Shown here piece after piece: positions 1 through 8,360 of a stretch of DNA of 64,000 bases. Every line of letters starts with the position of its first letter. The first letter of the stretch is position 1. The notes beneath the pieces are model-generated. The model saw nothing but the letters and a program-made list of their open reading frames with translations, was not told the DNA's origin and made no database searches. A program made the position numbers and the translations under genes. Source of the stretch: Candidatus Denitrolinea symbiosum (lineage in GTDB: Bacteria > Chloroflexota > Anaerolineae > Anaerolineales > Villigracilaceae); contig BLAA01000001.1 of NCBI GenBank assembly GCA_017312345.1, positions 62,001 through 126,000 of the forward strand, given 5' to 3'.

Positions 1-476
1 AGGAACTTCCCCCGGCCGGCCTCCCCGAGGAACTCATAGATATCGTCAACCGTTTACACAACACCGCCTTGCAGCGCGTGGACCGGTGTTCGTCGGCTTT
101 CGGGATGGTGGCCTACGTCGGCTTTTTGGATTCCGAGGTGGTCGAATACGCCTTGAAGATCCCCGCCGGGCTGAAGATCCGCAACGGCGTGGAAAAATGG
201 GTCCTGCGCGAGGCTATGAAGGACGCGCTGCCCGGTCCGATTTTGCGTCGTCCCAAGGTAAAATTCTGGCAGGGCGCCGGCGTGGAAGATTTTCTGGAGA
301 AATACGCCGATAAAAAGGTCAGCGACGCGGATTTCGAGCGCGAGCGCGGCCTGCCCGACGGCAGCCGCCTGAATTCAAAAGAAGAGCTCCTCTATTACCG
401 CATCTTCCGTGAATATTTCGGCGAATTTGACGACCTGTCCTGGATGGGACGCACCAAAAGAACACAGGCATCATAG
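1..476 (+). CDS. asnB: Asparagine synthetase (glutamine-hydrolysing), C-terminal part, truncated by window edge
   Basis: The open frame enters from the left edge (first full codon at base 3) and ends at TAG 474-476. It covers roughly the last 158 residues of the synthetase domain, which uses ATP to turn aspartate into asparagine with ammonia from glutamine. Visible family motifs are the helix LQRVDRCSSAFGMVAYVGFL, then LDSEVVEYALKIP, a GVEKWVLREA segment and the RRPKVKFW strand, all typical of the AsnB C-terminus. The ATP pyrophosphatase loop and the N-terminal glutaminase domain lie outside the window. The next gene starts 9 bases downstream with its own strong Shine-Dalgarno sequence, so co-transcription is likely. 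Confidence 0.9.
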   Translation, partial: ELPPAGLPEELIDIVNRLHNTALQRVDRCSSAFGMVAYVGFLDSEVVEYALKIPAGLKIRNGVEKWVLREAMKDALPGPILRRPKVKFWQGAGVEDFLEKYADKKVSDADFERERGLPDGSRLNSKEELLYYRIFREYFGEFDDLSWMGRTKRTQAS

Positions 477-485
477 GAGGCCGCA

Positions 486-1058
486 ATGATCGAATTCGAC
501 TGGAACTCTTTCGTCTTTCTCCCCCTTCTCGTTTTTGCCGCCCGCATCGCCGACGTGACCCTCGGCACCATCCGAATCATCTTCACTTCGCGCGGCAGGA
601 AGACCATCGCGCCCCTGCTCGGCTTCGTGGAGGTCTTCATCTGGGTGAGCGTCATCGCCGAAGTCACGCGCGGCGCGCACAATATCGTCGCATACCTGGC
701 CTATGCCGCCGGGTTCGCCGGCGGCACCTTCGCGGGGATCTGGATCGAGGAGCGGATGGCGATCGGGAGTCTCGTCATCCGCGCCATTTTGCCGGAAAGC
801 CAGGCCGGGCTGGAAGACGAGTTGCGCGCGGCCGGGTACGGAGTCACCAGCGTGGACGCGCACGGCGGCAAAGGACCGGTCAAACTCGTTTATACTATCG
901 TCAACCGCAAGGACCTGCCCAATGTGATCGAGGCCATCCACAAAACGCACCCCAAAACTTTCTTCACGGTGGAGGAATTGCGTTCGGTGGAACAGGGCGT
1001 ATTTCCCGTCCGCCTGGGCCTCCGCCAGGATACGTTCTTCGGCAGGAAGTCGAAATAA
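486..1058 (+). CDS. UPF0316/DUF2179-type membrane protein
   Basis: A 190-residue protein with three predicted membrane segments in the first ~90 residues, followed by a soluble C-terminal domain. The N-terminal pattern (ARIADVTLGTIRIIF, then EVFIWVSVIAEV) and the C-terminal DUF2179 fold (VYTIVNRKDLPNVIEAIHKT) match the UPF0316/DUF5698 group, whose biochemical role is unknown. The start is fixed by a perfect AGGAGG (475-480) five bases before ATG. It lies between asnB and the antiporter gene, whose ATG follows the stop codon by one base, so the two are probably translated from one mRNA. Confidence 0.85.
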   Translation: MIEFDWNSFVFLPLLVFAARIADVTLGTIRIIFTSRGRKTIAPLLGFVEVFIWVSVIAEVTRGAHNIVAYLAYAAGFAGGTFAGIWIEERMAIGSLVIRAILPESQAGLEDELRAAGYGVTSVDAHGGKGPVKLVYTIVNRKDLPNVIEAIHKTHPKTFFTVEELRSVEQGVFPVRLGLRQDTFFGRKSK

Positions 1059-1059
1059 C

Positions 1060-2304
1060 ATGGAATTCCAGATCTCGCATATCATCTCGAACACCCCCGC
1101 CTCCAGCGCGGAGACTTCCAGCCTCCTGCCGCTGCTGCTGGCGTTGGCGATCCTGGTGGGCAGCGCGAAACTGGCCGGCGCGCTATCCGTCAAACTGGGA
1201 CAGCCGGCAGTCCTGGGCGAACTCCTGGCCGGGCTGATCCTCGGTCCCACCGTAATAGACATCTTCCATCTTCCTTTCCTGGAAGACCCTTCCGGCCTCA
1301 CCCAACACACAGTTTTTCAACTTTCCCAACTGGGCGTGATCTTTCTGATGTTCTCCGCGGGGCTGGAAGTGGAACTCAGCGACCTGCGAAAAAGCGGACG
1401 GCCCGCGTTTCTGGCCGGCCTGTTCGGCATGTTGCTGCCGATCATACTGACCGCCTTCGCCGCATTGCCGTTCGAGGCATCCATCAATTCATCCATCCTT
1501 TTGGGAATCGTCCTCGCCGCGACCAGCGTGAGCATCTCCGTGCAGACGCTGGTCGAGCTGGGACGCCTGCGCACTCCTGAGGGAATGGCCCTGCTGGGCG
1601 CGGCCGTGGTGGACGACGTGCTGGTCCTTTTGGGATTGTCAATTTTCGTCAGCCTCTTTGCCGGCGGAGGCGATAGCAGCCTGACCGTCGTCATCCTTCG
1701 CATGGCGCTCACCCTCGCGGCCTCCGGCGCGATCGGGTATTTCATCCTGCCCAAACTCGCGGACTGGAGCAGCGCTCTGCCGGTCAGCCAGGGCATGATG
1801 GCGCTGGTCATCGTCGCGGCTCTCATGTTCGCGTGGAGCGCGGAATTTGTGGGCGGCATCGCCGCGATCACCGGAGCCTTCATCGCCGGCGTGGGACTGG
1901 GGCAGACGCATTGGCGCGAGGAGATCGCGCGCGACCTCCAGACCATGAACTACGCCTTCTTCGTCCCGCTCTTCCTCGTGGGAGTCGGACTGCAGGCCAA
2001 CGTGCGGAATCTCGACTTCGGCATCCTGCCGCTCGGACTGACGCTGGTCGCGATCGCGGTCGCGTCGAAGATCCTCGGCTGCGGACTGGGCGCGCGGCTG
2101 GGCGGCTTCACCAACCGCCAGTCGCTGCGCGTGGGCGTGGGCATGATCTCGCGCGGCGAGGTCGGTCTGATCGTTGCCGGCGTGGGAGAGGGACTGGGAC
2201 TGCTCACCGAACAGGAATTTACCGTGATCGTTCTCGTCGTGCTGATCACGACATTCATCACCCCACCCCTGCTGCGGTGGGCATTTGGAGGCGAAAAGTC
2301 ATGA
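1060..2304 (+). CDS. Cation:proton antiporter, CPA2 (KefB/NapA-like)
   Basis: A 414-residue protein with about 11-13 hydrophobic segments and the CPA2 hallmarks GQPAVLGELLAGLILGP near the N-terminus, AAVVDDVLVLL (the paired aspartates that bind the cation/proton) and SRGEVGLIVAGVG late in the protein. The family exchanges Na+ or K+ for H+ across the cytoplasmic membrane. It ends soon after the last membrane helix, so it lacks the cytoplasmic RCK/TrkA-N domain of KefB and probably relies on separate regulators. The start ATG follows the previous stop by one base, and the stop TGA overlaps the ATG of the PII-like gene (ATGA), implying translational coupling. K+ versus Na+ specificity cannot be read from the sequence. 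Confidence 0.88.
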   Translation: MEFQISHIISNTPASSAETSSLLPLLLALAILVGSAKLAGALSVKLGQPAVLGELLAGLILGPTVIDIFHLPFLEDPSGLTQHTVFQLSQLGVIFLMFSAGLEVELSDLRKSGRPAFLAGLFGMLLPIILTAFAALPFEASINSSILLGIVLAATSVSISVQTLVELGRLRTPEGMALLGAAVVDDVLVLLGLSIFVSLFAGGGDSSLTVVILRMALTLAASGAIGYFILPKLADWSSALPVSQGMMALVIVAALMFAWSAEFVGGIAAITGAFIAGVGLGQTHWREEIARDLQTMNYAFFVPLFLVGVGLQANVRNLDFGILPLGLTLVAIAVASKILGCGLGARLGGFTNRQSLRVGVGMISRGEVGLIVAGVGEGLGLLTEQEFTVIVLVVLITTFITPPLLRWAFGGEKS

Positions 2305-2663
2305 GCAAAATGATCATCCTCGTCATGGCCGACGGAGGAAAGGCCAGCGACGTCCTGCAAACGTGGGCGCAAGCCGGGGTCTCCGGCGCCACCATCCTCG
2401 ACAGCAGCGGCATCGGGCGTCAATTGGCCGCCCGCGACGACCTGCCTCTGATCCCTTCCATCCGCGCCGTATTGCGCGCGCAGGAACGCACCCATCGGAC
2501 AATCATCAGCGTCGTACCGGATTCATTCGACCTCCCGGCCCTGATCCGCGCGACGGAAGCAGTGACGGGATCGCTGGCCGCGCCGCACACCGGCATCCTC
2601 ATCGTGCTGCCGGTGGCCGAAGTCTACGGACTGCGGGAAAACGAATCCTTGTTCAGCGAATGA
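2301..2663 (+). CDS. PII-like small protein coupled to the antiporter
   Basis: A 120-residue protein whose beginning (MSKMIILVMADGGKASDVL) and alternating strand/helix pattern suggest a ferredoxin-like PII fold. The classical PII T-loop signature was not recognised. It starts inside the antiporter stop codon (ATGA overlap), so it is very likely made together with it. PII-like proteins often bind small ligands and control a neighbouring membrane transporter; that role is inferred here from position. It could instead be an uncharacterised domain of the same fold. Seen: size, fold pattern and overlap. Inferred: the regulatory role. Confidence 0.6.
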   Translation: MSKMIILVMADGGKASDVLQTWAQAGVSGATILDSSGIGRQLAARDDLPLIPSIRAVLRAQERTHRTIISVVPDSFDLPALIRATEAVTGSLAAPHTGILIVLPVAEVYGLRENESLFSE

Positions 2664-2719
2664 CCGCATCCCAACTCGACGCGGACCGCCGGCAATCTCG
2701 ACTTTTGCGATAATCACGC

Positions 2720-2725
2720 TATAAT
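2720..2725 (+). promoter_or_regulatory. -10 element before the c-di-AMP-receptor-like pair
   Basis: A perfect TATAAT 25 bases before ATG 2751, followed by a GAGGAG ribosome binding site. It suggests that the two receptor-like genes have their own promoter in addition to any read-through from the antiporter gene. No convincing -35 box is visible. Confidence 0.5.
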
Positions 2726-2750
2726 CAAAACATATTGCGAGGAGTCAACT

Positions 2751-3089
2751 ATGATGACTACCCCCATCCGTCGCCTATTGTTAGCCGTCGTCCAGGAACA
2801 GGACCTCGACGAGGCCACGCGCGCGCTGACGGAAGCCGGCGCGCCGGTCACCTTCCTCTCCAGCGCGGGAGGCTTCCTCGGCCGGCGGAACGCCACGCTG
2901 CTGGTCGGGCTGCCGCTCGACAGCGAAGAGCGCGTCCTCGAAATCCTGCGCCGCGTCTGCCGCCAGCGCGTGGAATATTTAACCCTGCCGATGGAAGGCA
3001 CGCCCCTGCCCCTGCCCGCGCCCGTCCCGGTCACCGTGGGCGGCGCCATCGTAATGGCCTTGCCGGTGGAACGATACGAGGAAATTTAA
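2751..3089 (+). CDS. Cyclic-di-AMP receptor-like protein (DarA/PstA family), copy 1
   Basis: A 112-residue PII-like protein of the cyclic-di-AMP receptor family (DarA/PstA; Pfam CdAMP_rec). It shows the N-terminal strand LLLAVVQEQDLDEATRALTEAG, the characteristic SSAGGFLGRRNATLLVGL segment (usual form TGGFL..GN.T...G) and the C-terminal strand MALPVERYEEI. In Firmicutes these proteins are cytosolic trimers that bind c-di-AMP. A GAGGAG ribosome binding site precedes the ATG. A Pro-rich loop (PLPLPAPVPVTV) sits where copy 2 is shorter. The neighbouring antiporter makes a link to ion homeostasis plausible but unproven. Confidence 0.8.
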   Translation: MMTTPIRRLLLAVVQEQDLDEATRALTEAGAPVTFLSSAGGFLGRRNATLLVGLPLDSEERVLEILRRVCRQRVEYLTLPMEGTPLPLPAPVPVTVGGAIVMALPVERYEEI

Positions 3090-3118
3090 ACGCGGCACGG
3101 ATTGAAGGAGACGCAACC

Positions 3119-3382
3119 ATGAAAATGATGATCGTCATCGTCAAAGACCACGACGCCGACCCGGTGACGCAGGCGCTCACCAACGAAAATTTCCGCGTCA
3201 CGCGCGTCGCCTCCACAGGCGGATTCCTGCGCTCCGGCGTGGCTACTCTCCTGATCGGCGTGGAAGACGCGGACGTGGACGCGGCCATCCGCGTCCTGCG
3301 CGGCGGCCTCAGCGAGAGCAAGGCAGGCGAAAAGCGCGCCACATTATTCGTCGTACCAGTAGACCGATATGAACAGATTTAA
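3119..3382 (+). CDS. Cyclic-di-AMP receptor-like protein (DarA/PstA family), copy 2
   Basis: An 87-residue paralogue of the preceding protein and closer to the canonical family: KMMIVIVKDHDADPVTQAL, then RVTRVASTGGFLRSG and LLIGVEDADVDAAI, ending FVVPVDRYEQI. The start is set by GGAG about eight bases upstream. It is 29 bases after copy 1, so the two are probably co-transcribed and may form hetero-trimers. The gene overlaps the start of the following lipoprotein gene by 14 bases. It is shorter than the usual ~110 residues because the loop before the last strand is reduced. Confidence 0.83.
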   Translation: MKMMIVIVKDHDADPVTQALTNENFRVTRVASTGGFLRSGVATLLIGVEDADVDAAIRVLRGGLSESKAGEKRATLFVVPVDRYEQI

Positions 3383-4586
3383 TTCCCTGCTCGCATCATT
3401 CCTCCTCTTTGGGATTTTACTCGCCGCCTGCGCGCCCCAACCCGCGCAGACTTCCACTCCCGACGTGAACGTCATCGTCGCGCAGACCATGGCCGCGCTG
3501 ACGGCGGTCCCGCCCACCGTGACCGATCCCGCTCCACAGCCAGCCGCCAGCCTGCTCCCGCGCTCCCTCTACTTCCTCGCCCCCGACGCGGCCGCGCACG
3601 AGCAACTCTTCCGCCTCGCGGCTGACGGCGCGACGCGGACGCAGCTCACCTTCGAGCCGGCCAACGTGACCGCCTACGACGTGAATCAAAACGACGGGCG
3701 CGTCGTCTACATTTCCAACAACCAATTGCTGATCGTCAACGCCGACGGCTCGGGCCGGCAAACGCTCCTCGACGGCGGCGCGCAGGACGCCAACAACCCG
3801 TTCCTGAACGCCGTCCAGGGCGCGGCCTGGTCGCCAGACGGAGAGACCATCGCTTACGGTTTCGGCGGACTCAACCTGTACTCCGTCGCGACCGGCGTCT
3901 CGAACCGCGTCCTCGACAACAAAATCCGCGCTGTGGATGACCAGTTCAAATTCCCCGACGAACTCTACTGGCCCGACCGCTTCTCCCCCGACGGGACAAA
4001 ACTGCTCATCACGCTCGGCTACTACGAGGGCGCGTCCGCGGCCATCTATACGCCGGCGGGCAACTCGCTCACGCGGCTGAGCGGCGCGGAAGGCGCGCTA
4101 ATCTGCTGCAACGAGGAAGAATGGACCGCCGACAGTTCGGCCCTCTACGCGGCCAACCCCTCGATGGGCATGTTCAACTCGGGATTGTGGCGCATCGACG
4201 CGTCCACCGGGCAGGTGACCACCCTCATCCCCGGCGACGCGGGGAACGGCTCCTTCAACTTCGCCGACGCCCCCTTCCTCGCCCCAGACGGGTGGCTGTA
4301 CTTCTTCTTTGCCAGCCGTCCCGCGGCCAACGAGACCGGCGGACGCGAAGCCCTGCAACTCGTCCGCGCCTCGGCTGACGGGGCTGCCGGCCGCTCGACG
4401 CTCCTCCCCGACGTCTTCGACAAGATGACCGAGGCCCTGTGGGCGCCCGACGCGAGTTTCGTCATCGTCGCGTCCGCGACCAGCGAGCAGATGTACCTGG
4501 GCGGGCAGGCGGAACTCGTCTATGTGGACGGCCGCCCGCGCGTCACGCTCGTCCCGTACGCCCGGGCAATGAAATGGGGACCGTGA
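3369..4586 (+). CDS. Lipoprotein with TolB-like beta-propeller
   Basis: A 405-residue secreted lipoprotein. The signal peptide ends in the lipobox LLAAC, followed by a Pro/Thr-rich linker to about residue 65. The rest repeats propeller-blade motifs of the TolB/PD40 type (for example GAAWSPDGETIAYGF, DRFSPDGTKLLITL and LWAPDASFVIVAS). Propellers of this kind usually bind other proteins or glycans; no catalytic residues are evident. The start overlaps the end of the c-di-AMP-receptor-like gene by 14 bases in another frame. A GC-rich hairpin covers its stop codon. Confidence 0.78.
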   Translation: MNRFNSLLASFLLFGILLAACAPQPAQTSTPDVNVIVAQTMAALTAVPPTVTDPAPQPAASLLPRSLYFLAPDAAAHEQLFRLAADGATRTQLTFEPANVTAYDVNQNDGRVVYISNNQLLIVNADGSGRQTLLDGGAQDANNPFLNAVQGAAWSPDGETIAYGFGGLNLYSVATGVSNRVLDNKIRAVDDQFKFPDELYWPDRFSPDGTKLLITLGYYEGASAAIYTPAGNSLTRLSGAEGALICCNEEEWTADSSALYAANPSMGMFNSGLWRIDASTGQVTTLIPGDAGNGSFNFADAPFLAPDGWLYFFFASRPAANETGGREALQLVRASADGAAGRSTLLPDVFDKMTEALWAPDASFVIVASATSEQMYLGGQAELVYVDGRPRVTLVPYARAMKWGP

Positions 4587-4598
4587 GACGCGGTCCCC
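4576..4598 (+). terminator. Hairpin at end of the lipoprotein gene
   Basis: An 8-bp perfect stem (GGGGACCG / CGGTCCCC) with a 7-base loop spans the stop codon, between this gene and the convergent pst operon. There is no T-run, so termination is only possible, not clear. Confidence 0.35.
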
Positions 4599-4630
4599 AT
4601 CCTGTTAAAACTGAGCGAGCGCGGCGTCCG

Positions 4631-5386
4631 CTAGAATAGTCCCTCCAGATATTGCTTCGTCCGCTCGTGCCGGGGGTTGGAGAAGACCTCTTTCGCCGGG
4701 CCGGATTCGATCACTTCGCCCATATACATATAGATTATATAATCCGCCAGGCGTCTGGCTTGCCGCAACGTATGCGTCACGATGACGGTGGTATATTGCT
4801 GCTTCAGTTCCAGCAGGCGCGCCTCGATGTTCTGCGAGGAGATCGGGTCGAGCGCGGAGGTCGGTTCGTCGCCGAGGATGATCTCCGGCTCCACCGCCAG
4901 CCCGCGCGCCAGGCAGAGACGCTGCTGCTGTCCGATGGAGAGGGAGGTCGCGGGGTCGTGCATCCGCTTTTTCACTTCCTCGTACAATCCCGCGATCTCC
5001 AGGTAATGCCGCGCCGCCGCCTTGTATTCCTTGCGGTCTTTCTTCATTTTGTGCAGGCGCATTCCATAGGTCACATTATCGTAGATGGACATCGGCAAAG
5101 GCGAGGGACGCTGCGCCAGCAATCCCACCGTCTTGCGGACTTCGGTCACGTCCACATCGCGGTCGTAGATGTTCTGTCCGTCCACCCGCACTTCGCCGGT
5201 GAGGCGCGCGTTCTCGGTCAGTTCGAAGAAGCGGTTGAAGGTCTTGAGCAGGGTGGTCTTGCCGCATCCAGACGGTCCCATGATGACCGTCACCTGCCTC
5301 CGGGGGATTTCGATGTTGATCTCCTTCAACGCCTGCTGTTTGCCGTAAAAGGCGTTGAGATTGTTGACTTGAATATGAGCGTCCAT
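4631..5386 (-). CDS. pstB: Phosphate ABC transporter ATP-binding protein PstB
   Basis: A 251-residue ATPase that powers high-affinity phosphate import with PstA/PstC. Walker A is GPSGCGKTT near residue 38, the Q-loop region is VGLLAQRPSPLPMSIYDNV, the signature is LSIGQQQRLCLARG (the second signature position is I where ABC proteins usually have G), and Walker B is IILGDEPTSALDP. Length and the MDAHIQVNNLNAFYGKQQAL start are standard for PstB. It is the last gene of pstS-pstC-pstA-pstB and is separated from pstA by a short palindrome. No phoU gene follows; the next gene is convergent. Confidence 0.96.
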   Translation of the reverse strand: MDAHIQVNNLNAFYGKQQALKEINIEIPRRQVTVIMGPSGCGKTTLLKTFNRFFELTENARLTGEVRVDGQNIYDRDVDVTEVRKTVGLLAQRPSPLPMSIYDNVTYGMRLHKMKKDRKEYKAAARHYLEIAGLYEEVKKRMHDPATSLSIGQQQRLCLARGLAVEPEIILGDEPTSALDPISSQNIEARLLELKQQYTTVIVTHTLRQARRLADYIIYMYMGEVIESGPAKEVFSNPRHERTKQYLEGLF

Positions 5387-5408
5387 AAATTTTTCCTTTT
5401 TGACTGTG

Positions 5409-5429
5409 GGGCGGATTAGTAATCCGCCC
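5409..5429. repeat. Palindromic element between pstA and pstB
   Basis: GGGCGGATT and AATCCGCCC form a perfect 9-bp stem with a 3-base loop in the only real gap of the pst operon. It resembles a dispersed REP-type palindrome and could also set the relative level of pstB mRNA. Confidence 0.55.
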
Positions 5430-5440
5430 GCGCTGCGCGC

Positions 5441-6310
5441 CTACTTGACCGTGTAGCGGTTGAGGCGGCCAGACAGGAACCGCGCCCCGAAGCTGACCGC
5501 CAGCACGATGATCGTCAAAATTAACGCCGCGGCGTATCCGCGCTCGCGGACTTCGGCGTAGGGGGAGCCGAGTTGGAAGAAGACCGCCAGCGGCAGCGAC
5601 GCGGTGGGACGCATCAACGAGGTGGGGATGCGGTCCGTGTAGCCCGCAGTGAATAGGACCGAGGCCGCGTCGCCAATGCCGCGTCCGAACGCCAGCAAAA
5701 TGGCGGTGACGATTCCGGGCAGCATCTGACGCGTCACCACGCTCAAGGCCACTTCGAGTTTGGTCGAACCCAAGGCCAGCGCGGCCTGCTCCAGGTCGGC
5801 GGGCATGCGGCGGATGACCTCGTCCATGGCGCGGGTCATAATGGGAAGTTCCACCAGCGCCAGCACGACGATTCCCGCCAGCAGGGAGGCGCGCATCCCG
5901 AACAGGATCATCAACGCGAAACCGAATGCGCCGTAGACGATGGACGGAATCCCCCACAGCACATCCAGCGAAAGGCGCACGTACCCGCCCCATTTGGACT
6001 CGCCGAGATACGTTTTGAGATAGAGGGCGATCGGCAGGCTGAGAAGGACGGCCAGCAGCGTCCCGCCCGAGGCAAGGTAGGCCGAACCGATGATGGCGTT
6101 CAGGATGCCGCCCTCCTTGCCCATGTAATATCCGCCTTTGGGGACTTGCGAGACCATGCTCCACGAAAGGGACGGAAGGCCGCGCGCGATCACCGTCCAC
6201 AGGATCAGGCCGAGCGCGCCGGCCACGATCACGAAAGAGCCGCGCATCAGCGCCTTCATCAGCGCTTCCGTGAGATGCCGCCGCTCGAAGCGGTTTTTCT
6301 TCATGTTCAT
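5441..6310 (-). CDS. pstA: Phosphate ABC transporter permease PstA
   Basis: A 289-residue inner-membrane protein with about six transmembrane segments. The EAA-type cytoplasmic loop that contacts PstB is visible as DLEQAALALGSTKLEVALSV, followed by GRGIGDAASVLFTAG, a typical PstA sequence. The MKKNRFERR N-terminus is basic and cytoplasmic. Its start overlaps the end of pstC by four bases (ATGA), so the two permeases are translationally coupled, consistent with a 1:1 heterodimer. Confidence 0.94.
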   Translation of the reverse strand: MNMKKNRFERRHLTEALMKALMRGSFVIVAGALGLILWTVIARGLPSLSWSMVSQVPKGGYYMGKEGGILNAIIGSAYLASGGTLLAVLLSLPIALYLKTYLGESKWGGYVRLSLDVLWGIPSIVYGAFGFALMILFGMRASLLAGIVVLALVELPIMTRAMDEVIRRMPADLEQAALALGSTKLEVALSVVTRQMLPGIVTAILLAFGRGIGDAASVLFTAGYTDRIPTSLMRPTASLPLAVFFQLGSPYAEVRERGYAAALILTIIVLAVSFGARFLSGRLNRYTVK

Positions 6311-7272
6311 GTTCGCCTCGTCATTCTCTGGAGCGCCAGCATGGACAAAATGTTAAAGACCAGGACGACCGCCAGCAAAACCAGCGCCGCGCCGAGCAGG
6401 GCCGCGTCGTACAGCGGGATGGACATCATCTCGCCGTAGTTGTTGGCGATCAGCGCGGGGAGCGGATAGGCGGTATCGAAGACCGAGGTCGGGATGTTCG
6501 GCACGTTCCCCACCACCATCAACACGGCGATGGTCTCGCCGAAGGCGCGCGAAGTCCCCAGCGCTGCCGCGGCGACGATGCCCGGCATGACTTTGGGCAG
6601 GACAATGGTGCGGATGGTCTGCCATCGGGTCGCGCCCACGGCGAGCGAGGCGTGACGCAGGTCGTTTGGGACGGTTAGAAACACTTCGAACGTGACCGAG
6701 ATGATGAGCGGCGCGATCATCACCGCCAGGACGATCCCGCCCGCCAGGATTCCGAATCCCGTCGGCTGGGTGACGCGGAAGATCGGGACCGCGGCCAGCC
6801 AACGGTCCGCGAGAGGCGCCAACACATCGTCCACGAACGGGACGATGGCGAGCAGTCCCCACACGCCGTAGACGACGGGCGGGATGGCGGCCAGCAGGTC
6901 CAGGACGGGTTTGGCGAGGGCGCGGGTGCGGTCGTGCGCGTATTCCGAAAGGTAAATGGAGACGAGGATGCACGGCGGGACGACCAGCAGGAGTCCGACG
7001 ACGGTGACCCAGACCGTGCCGAGGATGAAAGGCAGGAAGCCAAACTGTCCGCTGGCGGGTTTCCAGATTTTGCCAAACAAGAGATCGGCGGGGCTGTAGA
7101 CGCTGAGGATGGGCCAGGCGCGTACGAACAGCGCCGCCGAGACGACGAGAATGAGCGCCACCGGCAGGAGCGTGATGACGAAAAACGCGCGGCGGGCGTT
7201 CTCGTCCTTGCGGGCGCGGGCGGCCGCGGCTGCTCTAAAAGGGGAATCGGTTCGGGCGCGGATGAGACTCAT
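6307..7272 (-). CDS. pstC: Phosphate ABC transporter permease PstC
   Basis: A 321-residue permease with six predicted membrane helices after a charged N-terminus of ~30 residues. The EAA loop reads LRHASLAVGATRWQTIRTIVLPKV and is followed by GTSRAFGETIAVLMVVGN, diagnostic of PstC. It overlaps pstS by four bases at its start and pstA by four at its end. With PstA it forms the channel through which phosphate delivered by PstS enters the cell. Confidence 0.95.
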   Translation of the reverse strand: MSLIRARTDSPFRAAAAARARKDENARRAFFVITLLPVALILVVSAALFVRAWPILSVYSPADLLFGKIWKPASGQFGFLPFILGTVWVTVVGLLLVVPPCILVSIYLSEYAHDRTRALAKPVLDLLAAIPPVVYGVWGLLAIVPFVDDVLAPLADRWLAAVPIFRVTQPTGFGILAGGIVLAVMIAPLIISVTFEVFLTVPNDLRHASLAVGATRWQTIRTIVLPKVMPGIVAAAALGTSRAFGETIAVLMVVGNVPNIPTSVFDTAYPLPALIANNYGEMMSIPLYDAALLGAALVLLAVVLVFNILSMLALQRMTRRT

Positions 7273-8264
7273 TTCAACTTTGCCAGCGACTCGGCCTGCT
7301 GCTCCGCGGTGAGCGGGACGTAGCCCGCGGCTTCAAGATATTGCTGACCGTCGGTCAGAATCCATTGGATGAAGGCGAGGACGAGTCCCGTCGGCTTGCC
7401 CTTGGTGGCGAGGTTCTCGAAGCGCGCCGGCGGGGAGGGATATTTGCCGGTCGCTACCGCGCCGAACGCGTCTTCCTTGACCGTGTAGGTTTCGTCCGCG
7501 TCGGCCTGACCGTTGCCGTTGATGTCAATCGGCGGGATGAGGATGCCCGGGACCAGTCCGCCGCCGCTCAGGTCGAAGATGCTGTTCAGGTTGCCGTAGC
7601 CGATACCCAGCGGGTCTTTCATCACCGTGTCCACCATCGGAGGCTCGCCGTTCACGCCCACACCCAGCAGGTCTTCCTGCGCCTTGCCGCCGGAGTATTT
7701 GGCCCACTGTTCGGCCGCGCCGGCCGCGTCGGAGCGAGTGAAGACGTGGATCTCGTCGGTGACGGACGGATCGCCGATCACCTGTCCCCAGGTGGTGATC
7801 TCGCCGGTGACGTAAATCTTGTTGAAGACTTCCTGCGTGATGCCTTTCGCCATGACCCCATCGGCAACGGGATTCTTCTCGCTGATGATCGGGAAGACCG
7901 CGTCCTTCGTCACCGAGACCCAGAAGATGCCCTGCGCCTCCTCTTCCGGCTTGATGCTACGCGAGATCATGCCGATGTCCACCGCGCCGGCGATGGCGTC
8001 GGTCATGCCCTTGCCCGCGCCGCCGCCCTGCACGTCGAACTGAACGCCCGGATGAAGCCTGGAAAATTCCTCCGCCCAGACGGTCATCATGGGATAGAGC
8101 GCGAACGCGCCGGAGACGGAAATCGTCCCGGAGAGAGCGCCCGGGTCCGACGCGCCCGCCTCAGGTCCGGACGAGGAGGCGGATCCCCCAGCCGGGCCGC
8201 AGGCGCCCAGGGCGAGCGAGGCAATCGTCAACAGGGAAAAGAGGCAGAGAGTCAATTTACGCAT
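7269..8264 (-). CDS. pstS: Phosphate-binding lipoprotein PstS
   Basis: A 331-residue substrate-binding protein with a lipoprotein signal (LTIASLALGAC), so it is anchored to the outer face of the membrane. The mature part has phosphate-binding features: GTISVSGAFALYPM, the GGGAGKGMTDAIAGAVDIGMISR segment that contributes loop residues to the anion, and VFTRSDAAGAAEQW. The family binds free phosphate and passes it to PstC/PstA. ATG 8264 is preceded by TTGGAGT. The gene is first in its operon; the promoter region contains repeated AAAGTCTAT boxes. Confidence 0.94.
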   Translation of the reverse strand: MRKLTLCLFSLLTIASLALGACGPAGGSASSSGPEAGASDPGALSGTISVSGAFALYPMMTVWAEEFSRLHPGVQFDVQGGGAGKGMTDAIAGAVDIGMISRSIKPEEEAQGIFWVSVTKDAVFPIISEKNPVADGVMAKGITQEVFNKIYVTGEITTWGQVIGDPSVTDEIHVFTRSDAAGAAEQWAKYSGGKAQEDLLGVGVNGEPPMVDTVMKDPLGIGYGNLNSIFDLSGGGLVPGILIPPIDINGNGQADADETYTVKEDAFGAVATGKYPSPPARFENLATKGKPTGLVLAFIQWILTDGQQYLEAAGYVPLTAEQQAESLAKLK

Positions 8265-8283
8265 TTTTACTCCAATTTGTCTG

Positions 8284-8317
8284 AAAGTCTATAAAGTCTA
8301 TATTTATACTAGACTTT
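8284..8317 (-). promoter_or_regulatory. Repeated AAAGTCTAT boxes upstream of pstS
   Basis: Two directly adjacent copies of AAAGTCTAT (8284-8301) and an inverted AAAGTCTAGT copy (8308-8317) surround AT-rich sequence where the pstS -10 region should lie. Half-sites in this arrangement look like an operator. The decamer CTATAAAGTC occurs here (8289-8298) and again upstream of the Rrf2 gene (8853-8862, other strand). This is not a standard Pho box as far as I can see. Confidence 0.5.
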
Positions 8318-8325
8318 TATGCCAC

Positions 8326-8350
8326 AAAAAAGCGCCCTTTCCAGGGGCAT
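8326..8350 (-). terminator. Possible terminator of the Rrf2 gene
   Basis: Read on the minus strand, a short stem (CCCT / AGGG with a GGAA-type loop) is followed by GCGC and six T residues, 11 bases past the regulator's stop codon. The stem is short, so this is moderate evidence. Confidence 0.4.
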
Positions 8351-8360
8351 CGGTCGGAAG

